Positions 22,481 to 29,223 of a DNA stretch of 31,585 nt are shown here, one piece after another (position 1 is the first letter of the stretch; every line of letters starts with the position of its first letter). Under the pieces are notes generated by a model. It was not told the origin of the DNA. It worked only from the letters and a program-made list of their open reading frames with translations, and did not search any database. Source of the DNA: Alphaproteobacteria bacterium. GTDB lineage: Bacteria > Pseudomonadota > Alphaproteobacteria > JAEULC01. Made by a program: the position numbers and the translations under genes. The stretch is taken from contig JADZDN010000441.1 in assembly GCA_020851015.1 (NCBI GenBank), positions 1-31,585 on the forward strand, given 5' to 3'.

Positions 22481-24061
22481 CTAGCGTTCGATCTCCACGG
22501 CAGCGGCGCCAGGCTTCGTCGGCAACTCTTTCCGGGCAAGGCGGTGGCTGGGGGTCATCGGCAGTGTAGAAACAACTTCGATCCAGCGCGGGCGCATGAC
22601 GTTCGGCAGCGCTTTGCGGCAATCCTCGATCACCTGACTTGTCGGGGGCGCGGACTCATACGGCTGCAGCAGGAGAAGAATGTCCTGGTCGCCGTGCTCC
22701 GAAGCCACGCCGATCGCGGCCGCCTTCTTGACCCACGGCATTTCCTCGGCAAGTTCCTCGATGCGGTCGGGCTGCAGATTCTCGCCGCGCCGGCGCAGCG
22801 CGGGCGAGTTGCGCCCCACGAAATGCAAGAATCCTTCCTCGTCGAAGAAGCCGAGATCGCCCATATGATGGAGCAAGTTACGAGTCTTCTGCACGGTCGC
22901 CGCGGGATCGTTGAGATAGACGGAAAACGTCATATACGGTCGGGGTGGCCGGACGACGATGTTTCCGATCGTGCCGATCGGCACGGGCTGTTCCAACTCG
23001 TCGACAATGCGGACCTCGATCCCGGGATAGGGTTTTCCGACCGTACCGCGTTTGCGCACCGCGAGCGTATTGGAGCAGCAGGCAAGGCACTCCGTCTGGG
23101 AATAGGCATCGAGCACCGGTATGCCGAATCGCTGCTCGAACATGTCGGCCACGGCCTCGGTGGCCCCGCCCCCGGTCGCGAACCGAAGCCGGTGCGCCGG
23201 CACCTTAGTCGGCTCGGGACTGCGCGCCAAAAACGATAGGGACGCGCCGACGTAGTAGAAGATAGTCGACCCGAACCGCGCGACGTCTTCCCAAAAGCGC
23301 GTGACAGAGAACCGCTCGGCCAGATGCAGCTCACCGCGGAGCGCCAACGTCGTCACCACGGCAATGATCCCGTCGCCGTGAAACAAAGGGTTCGAAAAGT
23401 AGAGCCCCTCGCCAGGCCGCATGCCTTTGCCGAAGGCTATGTGATGACCGAGCTCGAGAACGTAGCGGTGCGAGAAGACCACCGCCTTCGGCGATCCTGA
23501 AGTGCCGGAGGTGAACACGATGCAGCTCGCGTCGGCCGGCGACGGAGGTAGAAGATCGTCGACGGACGGCGACGGAATCGTCGCTCCTGCCTGCGGAAGC
23601 AGCAGAATATCGTCATGAATCGAGACGGCGCCCGACAAGTCCAGCTTCGCCTCGGTACCGAGATGGCGCTCGCATACGACTACCTGTGGAACAACATAGG
23701 CTTGGTAGCGCGCAAGTCCCTGCTCGAGAAAGACCGTCGGCAGAAATACCGCCGTCGCGCCCGCGCGGTTGATCGCAAGCCACCAGAAGATGAATTCCGG
23801 GCGGTTCGACATCAGGAGACCGACATATCCGCCGCGGCCGATACCCTGTCCCGCGAGGTGGACGGCGAGCTTATCTGCAATGTCCATCACCTCAGCGGCC
23901 GTGTAGGACCGATCGCCGAAACGGAGCCACGTTCGGCCATGCGGCTGCCGACGCAGCAGATCAGCGACTGAGCCGAGATTCTCCGGTGGCCGCCCCGCGT
24001 CCGGATCGCCCGCGCCGACCAAAATCGAAATCCCGGCTCCCGGTGCGCTGCGGTCCTTCAT
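22481..24061 (-). CDS. AMP-forming acyl-CoA synthetase/ligase
   Basis: A 526-residue ANL-superfamily enzyme that activates a carboxylate with ATP to an acyl-adenylate and then a CoA thioester. The P-loop is IVFTSGTSGSPKAVVFSH (181-198). The A5 motif is YSQTE (320-324), A7/A8 include HHMGDLGFFDEEG (398-410) and the hinge FVGR (414-417), followed by RRRGENLQPDRIEEL as in CaiC-like ligases. The A10 motif reads PMTPSHRLARKEL (501-513): Arg507 stands where the catalytic Lys is usual, with Lys511 four residues on. The start is ATG 24061-24059 with GGAGG about 11 bases upstream. It is followed after 74 bases by hyuA. The substrate may be a beta-keto acid or another short/aromatic acid (inference). 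Confidence 0.92.
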   Translation of the reverse strand: MKDRSAPGAGISILVGAGDPDAGRPPENLGSVADLLRRQPHGRTWLRFGDRSYTAAEVMDIADKLAVHLAGQGIGRGGYVGLLMSNRPEFIFWWLAINRAGATAVFLPTVFLEQGLARYQAYVVPQVVVCERHLGTEAKLDLSGAVSIHDDILLLPQAGATIPSPSVDDLLPPSPADASCIVFTSGTSGSPKAVVFSHRYVLELGHHIAFGKGMRPGEGLYFSNPLFHGDGIIAVVTTLALRGELHLAERFSVTRFWEDVARFGSTIFYYVGASLSFLARSPEPTKVPAHRLRFATGGGATEAVADMFEQRFGIPVLDAYSQTECLACCSNTLAVRKRGTVGKPYPGIEVRIVDELEQPVPIGTIGNIVVRPPRPYMTFSVYLNDPAATVQKTRNLLHHMGDLGFFDEEGFLHFVGRNSPALRRRGENLQPDRIEELAEEMPWVKKAAAIGVASEHGDQDILLLLQPYESAPPTSQVIEDCRKALPNVMRPRWIEVVSTLPMTPSHRLARKELPTKPGAAAVEIER

Positions 24062-24103
24062 GTCTTTCGCCCCCTCCACGCATCTTTTATGGGCTTAGCC
24101 GCT

Positions 24104-24877
24104 CTAGTCGGCTGTCGGCCCGTCGATCAGCCGCTGCTGGTCTCGTTTGAACGCGGTCGCGAGTTGCCCCACCGTCTGCTGCAACTGCGCCAGCACGGCC
24201 GCGGTCCCGCTCATCGCGTCGACCGGGCGTCGCTCGCGGGGCCAGGCACCCGTACGCTTCTGGCCGTCCTCAAGGAGGCCGCGCTCGATGATTTCGCAGA
24301 ATGCGCCGGTGATCTCCGGCGTCGGAAATTTCGCGAACTTGAACCAGTAGAAGCTGAAGTTGCACATGCCAAGGATCGCGAGCCCTAGGAGCCGCGGCTG
24401 CATGGCCTTGAAGAGGCCCTGTCGTTGTCCTTCGCGGATCACCTCCTCGAGCCGCCGCTCAAAGCCGCGCTTGCGCTTCAGGAAAGCGGTGCGAACATGC
24501 TCGGGCAGAACGCCCTGCTGGTAATGAACAAGGCTCCACATCTCGCTGTTCTCGAGCAGCAACTCGACATAGGTCGTCACCATGCGTCGAATCCGCTCAT
24601 CGGGCGGAAGCTTCTCTTGCGCGATCGGCAGGACCCGCGTTTCGGCATCTGTGAGCATCCGGTCGTAGATCTCGATCAGGATGTCCTCTTTGGCTTCTAC
24701 ATAGTGATAGAGCGCCGTCTTGCGAACGCCCATGCGCGCGGCGATGTCGTCGAGGGACGTGCCATGATAGCCATGCGTCGCGAACAGCTCGGCGGCGACC
24801 GCAAAGATCTCCTCGCGCCGTCCAGTCGCCGGCAGGTTTCGCCGGGGGAAAACAGCACTCAATTTCTTGTTCGCCAT
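24104..24877 (-). CDS. TetR/AcrR family transcriptional regulator
   Basis: A 257-residue TetR-family repressor. The N-terminal helix-turn-helix is at about residues 21-67 (FAVAAELFATHGYHGTSLDD, then MGVRKTALYHYVEAKEDIL). The rest is an all-helical ligand-binding domain, with a C-terminal tail longer than usual for the family, about 50 residues rich in charged residues and Gln. TetR proteins with the LYHYVxxKEDIL signature often sense acyl-CoA esters. The start is ATG 24877-24875 with AAGGAG 7 bases upstream. It is embedded in the minus-strand array between the flavin oxidase and the ligase (40- and 42-base gaps), so it is probably autoregulated; a candidate operator lies at 26432-26446. Confidence 0.92.
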   Translation of the reverse strand: MANKKLSAVFPRRNLPATGRREEIFAVAAELFATHGYHGTSLDDIAARMGVRKTALYHYVEAKEDILIEIYDRMLTDAETRVLPIAQEKLPPDERIRRMVTTYVELLLENSEMWSLVHYQQGVLPEHVRTAFLKRKRGFERRLEEVIREGQRQGLFKAMQPRLLGLAILGMCNFSFYWFKFAKFPTPEITGAFCEIIERGLLEDGQKRTGAWPRERRPVDAMSGTAAVLAQLQQTVGQLATAFKRDQQRLIDGPTAD

Positions 24878-24917
24878 GCCAATACTCCTTCATCGTGCCT
24901 GTGCATCAATGGCGATC

Positions 24918-26228
24918 TCATCGATAGCGCATGATCAGGTTTTCGGCCGCAAGATGACCGGATTTCACTGCTCCTTGCGTGTTCGGATAGTCGGTGTAGT
25001 CGCCGGCAAGCTGAACCGCGCCATGGTCGATCTGCAGTCGGCCCCGAGACAACTGGCCAGGCGTCCAGAACGGCAGGCCAAGCGGCCATCGCTTGATCCA
25101 CCCGCTCCTCGGCTCGCCGACGAGACCGGGCGAAATCCGTCGGAGCGCATTCAGCGCCTGCGCAAACAGCGCCTGGTCGGGGTTGGCCATCATGTCCTGC
25201 GCATGGCGGCCACCGAGCATCATCTTGACGATCGTCGTTGAGACCGGCGTGCCGCTCTCTTGCAAGGGCCAGGTTTCGTTGATGGCGGCGTGAAAGGGCG
25301 GCTCGATCACTTGTACGGCATAGACGCGATCCCACGGAACCGGCGGCGGCTGCGCGAATGCGAATGCCACGAGGATGAAGCTTCCGTAATGCACGGTCGC
25401 AAGCCTGCTACGCAGCCCTGCGTCGAGATCGACGGCAATCTTCGCCGCGACCGGTGCCGGCGTCGAAATGACCGCGGCATCCGCGGCATGCATGCCGCTC
25501 TCGGTTTCGATGGTGACGCCGCGGTGTTGGGACCGGACTACCGTGACCGGCGCCAGCAGCCGCGGCGTGCGCGGCAGGGTTGAAGCAAGAATCTGTGCAA
25601 GCCGTCCGGTCCCGCCGACGATGACGGATATTCGCTGCAGATCGGGAGCCCCCGGAATGCGCGGTCGCAAGAAGCCGGGCGTCCAACTCAGGCCGAGGAA
25701 AGCCGACATTTGCTCGGGTTCGCCGCAGGCCATCCGCACCGCCATGCTACGGAAGAGATCCCTTGCCTCGGGATGTGCCCCATCGATCAGCTCGCCAAAG
25801 GCCCGTGCATCAAGCTCGCGCATACTGGCCCTTGAGAGGTGAGCGAGGCCGGCGCGCAATCGCTCCAGGCGGAGGCCGCAACGGAGGATCGACAGCCGGC
25901 CGGCCAGCGACAACGGCAGCCGCCAAAGCAGCGCAGGCAGGCTGCGCGCCACAACGGTTCGGCTGCGGCGATGCACCGCGATAGCCGGCTCGCTCAAGGC
26001 CGCGACGGGGACGTCGTACTTGCGGGCAAGGCGCATCGCTGGCGTTTCGTCACCAGCCAGGTACTGCGCTCCCAGATTGATCCAATGGTCGCCGAATGGC
26101 AGGGACCGCGTTCGGCCGCCGATCTCCTCGTCGGCCTCAAAGACCTCGATTTCGTGGCCAGCCTCGGCGAGGCGCGTCGCCGCAGTCATCCCCGCAAGCC
26201 CTGCACCGACAATCGCGACTTTCGCCAT
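24918..26228 (-). CDS. FAD-dependent amine oxidase/protoporphyrinogen oxidase-like protein
   Basis: A 436-residue flavoprotein of the amine oxidase (NAD_binding_8 plus Amino_oxidase) family. The N-terminal FAD fold is VAIVGAGLAGMTAATRLAEA, with GxGxxG at 8-13 and the acidic residue E31, followed by GGRTRS (37-42) and NLGAQYLAGDE (51-61). The C-terminal FAD motif is LAGDYTDYPNTQGAVKSGHL. No signal peptide or membrane segment is evident. The start is ATG 26228-26226 with a weak AGGT upstream. It is the first gene of the minus-strand array, and its stop is 40 bases before the tetR start. The substrate is unknown: amines, carotenoids/phytoene-like lipids and porphyrinogens are all possible in this family. 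Confidence 0.88.
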   Translation of the reverse strand: MAKVAIVGAGLAGMTAATRLAEAGHEIEVFEADEEIGGRTRSLPFGDHWINLGAQYLAGDETPAMRLARKYDVPVAALSEPAIAVHRRSRTVVARSLPALLWRLPLSLAGRLSILRCGLRLERLRAGLAHLSRASMRELDARAFGELIDGAHPEARDLFRSMAVRMACGEPEQMSAFLGLSWTPGFLRPRIPGAPDLQRISVIVGGTGRLAQILASTLPRTPRLLAPVTVVRSQHRGVTIETESGMHAADAAVISTPAPVAAKIAVDLDAGLRSRLATVHYGSFILVAFAFAQPPPVPWDRVYAVQVIEPPFHAAINETWPLQESGTPVSTTIVKMMLGGRHAQDMMANPDQALFAQALNALRRISPGLVGEPRSGWIKRWPLGLPFWTPGQLSRGRLQIDHGAVQLAGDYTDYPNTQGAVKSGHLAAENLIMRYR

Positions 26229-26653
26229 CTGGACCTACCGGTCGAAACGCCGGCGGGTGGCATCGCGCAGGCGGTTTCCAGAGCCTCCAGCTGATTGGAG
26301 GCAGGGCTGTCCGCGATGGGGCCGCATCGTCTGCCGCAAGCAGGGCCGATACAGCGGGACAGGGCGCTGAATTGAAGACTGCAGCATGCCGGCGATCCAC
26401 CGCCCTAGCGTACCGACCGAATGTTAAACACACTGACTAATCAGTCTATACTAAATTGACAATGGTCACCAGTAGGGCATCAATCTTCATGACCGGGGGA
26501 TCACGCCTACCATCAAGCTCAAAGAGGGACTTGGAAGGGGCTGGATGCAACGGGCTCACCCACGACCGGGTGATCCTGCCAATGCGGCAATGCGCTCGAT
26601 GATGCCTTTCCGCAACGCCTGCAGCAGCCAGAGAATGTTGGATCGGGAGGCAA
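26229..26653. other. 425-bp non-coding region between oxidase gene and tRNA-Ser
   Basis: No gene could be supported here. It contains an AT-rich island (about 26421-26465) with the operator-like palindrome listed separately. There is a TCACCC/GGGTGA stem (26556-26573) with a 6-nt loop on the tRNA downstream side, without a T-run. The rest shows no recognisable feature. It most likely carries the promoter of the minus-strand array that starts at 26228. Confidence 0.6.
26432..26446. promoter_or_regulatory. Operator-like palindrome upstream of the minus-strand array
   Basis: ACTGA (26432-26436) and TCAGT (26441-26445) form an inverted repeat around CTAA. It can also be read as GACT (26435-26438) N4 AGTC (26443-26446). 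GACT-NNNN-AGTC-like palindromes are common TetR-family operators. It sits in a local AT-rich island 200 bases upstream of the flavin oxidase start, next to a TTGACA-like word. The nearby TetR regulator is the obvious candidate binder (inference). Confidence 0.45.
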
Positions 26654-26743
26654 TGGCGGAGGGAGAGGGATTCGAACCCTCGATACGGTTTCCCGTATAC
26701 ACACTTTCCAGGCGTGCGCCTTCAACCGCTCGGCCACCCCTCC
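26654..26743 (-). tRNA. tRNA-Ser(GGA)
   Basis: The minus-strand sequence folds as a class II tRNA. The 7-bp acceptor stem is GGAGGGG with TCCCTCC, and the D arm starts GGCCGAGCGGTTGAAGG. The anticodon stem CACGC/GTGTG has loop CTGGAAA, giving anticodon GGA, which reads UCC/UCU. A long variable arm TATACGGG-AAA-CCGTAT follows, and then the T arm GAGGG-TTCGAAT-CCCTC. The discriminator is G and CCA is encoded (26656-26654). The total is 90 nt with CCA, normal for tRNA-Ser. Confidence 0.97.
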
Positions 26744-26929
26744 AGCGCCGCGCATTGGGGCGCGAACGCGGCCGGACACTAGCCGACGGCTTCGGTCCGG
26801 GCAACCTCCGTCGGGGCGGGTTGGCGCCGGCGGCTGGCGCGGATTATCCGGCAGTTTCCGTGGCTTGGCGGAGGCTCGCGGGCCGGTTGGCCGCGGGTGG
26901 ACAGCGGGCCGGAACCGGAATGCGGCGGG

Positions 26930-28732
26930 TCAGCCCTCGCTCATCTTCAGCGCGGCGATGAAGGCGGATTGCGGGATTTCCACCTTGCCGAACTGGCGCA
27001 TGCGCTTCTTGCCCTCTTTCTGCTTCTCGAGCAGCTTCTTCTTGCGCGTGATGTCGCCGCCGTAGCACTTCGCGGTCACGTCCTTGCGCAGCGCGCTGAT
27101 CGTCTCGCGCGCGATGATGCGCCCGCCGATCGCCGCCTGCACCGCGATCTTGAACATCTGGCGCGGGATCAGGTCCTTCAGCCGCTCGCACATCGTGCGG
27201 CCGCGGCTCTCGGCCGCCGCGCGATGCACGATCATCGACAGCGCGTCCACAGGGTCGCCGTTGACCAGGATGCTGAGCTTCACCAGCTCGCCCTGGCGGT
27301 AGCCCTCGACGTGGTAGTCGAAGCTGGCATAGCCGCGGCTGACCGACTTCAGCCGGTCGTAGAAGTCGAACACCACCTCGTTGAGCGGCAGGTGGTAGAC
27401 GATCATCGCCCGGGCGCCGGCATAGGTCAGCTCGACCTGCTCGCCGCGCCGCTCCTCGCACAGCTTCAGGACCGCGCCCAGGTAATCGTCCGGCACGAAG
27501 ATCGTGCCCTTGATCCAGGGCTCCTCCATGTGCTCGATCTTCATCGGGTCGGGCATGTCGGCGGGATTGTGCAGCTCCTTCACCGACCCGTCGGTCATGT
27601 GGATGCGATAGACCACCGAGGGCGCGGTGGTGATCAGGTCGAGATCGAACTCGCGCTCCAGCCGCTCCTGGATGATCTCGAGATGCAGCAGGCCGAGGAA
27701 CCCGCAGCGGAAGCCGAAGCCGAGCGCCGCCGAGGTCTCGGGCTCGTACTGAAAACTGGCGTCGTTGAGGCGCAGCTTGGCCAGGCTCTCGCGCAGGTTC
27801 TCGTACTCCGCCGTGTCGGTCGGGAACAGGCCGCAGAACACCACCGGCACCGAGGGCTTGAAGCCGGGCAGCGGCTCGGCCGCCGGCTTGCGGTCGTCGG
27901 TGATGGTGTCGCCGACCTTGCAGTCCGCCACGCTCTTGATCGCCGCGGTGATGAAGCCCACCTCGCCCGGCTCCAGCGCATCGCACAGCACGCGCTTGGG
28001 CGCGAAGAAGCCCACGCGCTCGACCTGGTGCGTGGCGCCGGTGGACATCAGCCGGATCTTCATGCCGTTCTTCAGCACGCCGTCCTTCACCCGCACCAGC
28101 GCCACGACGCCGAGATAGGGATCGTACCAGCTGTCGATCAGGAGCGCCTTCAGCGTCGCCGCCCCGTCGCCCTTGGGCGGCGGCAGGCGGGTCACCAGCG
28201 CCTCCAGCACGTCGTCGATGCCAAGCCCCGTCTTGGCCGAAATCGGCACGGCGTGCGACGCGTCCAGCCCGATCACGTCCTCGATCTGCTGGCGGATGCG
28301 GTCGGGTTCGGCCGCCGGCAGGTCGATCTTGTTGAGGACCGGCACGATCTCGTGGTTGTTGTCGATCGCCTGGTAGACGTTGGCGAGGGTCTGCGCCTCG
28401 ACCCCTTGGGTCGCGTCGACCACCAGCAGCGAGCCCTCGCAGGCCGCCAGCGACCGGCTGACCTCGTAGGCGAAATCGACATGCCCGGGCGTGTCCATCA
28501 GGTTCAATTCGTAGGTCTCGCCGTCCTTGGCCTTGTAGGACAGGCGCACGGTCTGGGCCTTGATGGTGATGCCGCGTTCGCGCTCGATGTCCATGGAGTC
28601 GAGCACCTGCTCGCGCATCTCGCGCTGCTCCAGCCCGCCGCAACGCTCGATCAGCCGGTCCGCCAGGGTGGACTTGCCGTGATCGATATGCGCGATGATC
28701 GCGAAATTGCGGATATGGCTGAGATCGGTCAT
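26930..28732 (-). CDS. lepA: Elongation factor 4 (LepA)
   Basis: A ribosome-associated translational GTPase of 600 residues, the standard length, thought to help back-translocation or 30S assembly. GTPase motifs are G1 AHIDHGKS (14-21), the G2 region [11 protein letters not shown] (50-60), G3 DTPGH (80-84) and G4 NKID (134-137). Domain II, the EF-G-like V domain and the LepA-specific C-terminal domain ([20 protein letters not shown]) are present, ending KMSEG. The start is ATG 28732-28730 ([16 protein letters not shown]); a longer reading would begin inside the inverted repeat and is rejected. It lies downstream of the pheT gene pair, separated by the 44-bp inverted repeat. Confidence 0.97.
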   Translation of the reverse strand: MTDLSHIRNFAIIAHIDHGKSTLADRLIERCGGLEQREMREQVLDSMDIERERGITIKAQTVRLSYKAKDGETYELNLMDTPGHVDFAYEVSRSLAACEGSLLVVDATQGVEAQTLANVYQAIDNNHEIVPVLNKIDLPAAEPDRIRQQIEDVIGLDASHAVPISAKTGLGIDDVLEALVTRLPPPKGDGAATLKALLIDSWYDPYLGVVALVRVKDGVLKNGMKIRLMSTGATHQVERVGFFAPKRVLCDALEPGEVGFITAAIKSVADCKVGDTITDDRKPAAEPLPGFKPSVPVVFCGLFPTDTAEYENLRESLAKLRLNDASFQYEPETSAALGFGFRCGFLGLLHLEIIQERLEREFDLDLITTAPSVVYRIHMTDGSVKELHNPADMPDPMKIEHMEEPWIKGTIFVPDDYLGAVLKLCEERRGEQVELTYAGARAMIVYHLPLNEVVFDFYDRLKSVSRGYASFDYHVEGYRQGELVKLSILVNGDPVDALSMIVHRAAAESRGRTMCERLKDLIPRQMFKIAVQAAIGGRIIARETISALRKDVTAKCYGGDITRKKKLLEKQKEGKKRMRQFGKVEIPQSAFIAALKMSEG

Positions 28733-28778
28733 GTGCAGCGCAACATAGGTGGTCGGTTCAGTCCAATCAATGACGGTC

Positions 28779-28883
28779 CTCATCCTTCGACCCTTCGACA
28801 GGCTCAGGGCTCAGGATGAGGACCTTCTTCCGTTTCGCTTCCTCATCCTGAGCCCTGAGCCTGTCGAAGGGTCGAAGGATGAG
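28779..28883. repeat. Large intergenic inverted repeat (44-bp perfect arms)
   Basis: Positions 28779-28822 and 28840-28883 are perfect reverse complements over 44 bases, separated by a 17-base spacer. Each arm itself begins CTCATCC and ends GGATGAGGA, and contains tandem words (CTTCGAC twice, GCTCAGG twice). This shows an internal nested structure. The words CCTTCGACAGGCTCAGG and CAGGATGAGG are typical of dispersed palindromic repeats in alphaproteobacterial genomes (recalled, not searched). It begins four bases after the small secreted-protein gene stops and ends about 46 bases before lepA starts, so in RNA it would form a very stable stem between the two. Confidence 0.93.
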
Positions 28884-28887
28884 ATTT

Positions 28888-29223
28888 TCATTCCACCGGC
28901 GCGGCCTCGAACCGCCTGACCGCTTCCGCACCCTCGGTCCGACACCAGCCGCGCGCTCCGCCCAGGCCGCGGTTCTGGTACTCGCTGGCGAAGGCGACGC
29001 CGGCGGCGATGCGGGCCTTCATGACGCCGTCGGCGTCCAGCTGTTCGGCCCGCGCCAGGCGGCGCTCCTCGGCGGCGAAGCCCTGCTCGGCGCGGCCGGT
29101 CAGCAGGCCGCATTGCTCGGCCACGCTGTAGCCATAGAGTGCCTCGCCATAGGCCGAGAGCCTGCGTTCCGCCGCCATCGCCGGACCGATGGCGATCAGC
29201 ACGACGGTCAGCGACGCTGTCAG
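28888..29223 (-). CDS. Small secreted hypothetical protein
   Basis: I do not recognise this family. The reading frame gives a probable periplasmic protein of about 111 residues. A hydrophobic N-terminus (TASLTVVLIAIGPAMA, then AERR) looks like a signal peptide cleaved near residue 17. A charged, Ala-rich helical body follows, with two Cys (C38 and C94), possibly a disulfide. The start is uncertain: the annotated CTG at 29223-29221 overlaps the pheT stop as CTGA, with GGGAGG upstream. A GTG at 29202 would cut away part of the signal peptide. It is tightly linked to pheT and is probably translated by coupling. It ends just before the large inverted repeat. Confidence 0.62.
   Translation of the reverse strand: MTASLTVVLIAIGPAMAAERRLSAYGEALYGYSVAEQCGLLTGRAEQGFAAEERRLARAEQLDADGVMKARIAAGVAFASEYQNRGLGGARGWCRTEGAEAVRRFEAAPVE

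Noticed and set aside
26556..26573. TCACCC/GGGTGA stem considered as the tRNA-Ser terminator
   Set aside because: Only 6 bp, about 80 bases past the tRNA end, and no T-run on the minus strand.
26519..26804. Two minus-strand reading frames of 82-86 codons across the tRNA
   Set aside because: They are translations of the tRNA-Ser gene itself ([16 protein letters not shown] and [18 protein letters not shown] type peptides), a familiar database artefact.
28733..28783. Upstream ATG extending LepA by 17 residues
   Set aside because: It would begin within the inverted repeat, lacks a ribosome-binding site and is absent from the usual LepA N-terminus.
26897..28819. A 640-codon plus-strand open frame
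   Set aside because: It is the antisense of lepA, kept open by high GC codon bias, with His/Arg/Gln-rich low-complexity translation and no domain.
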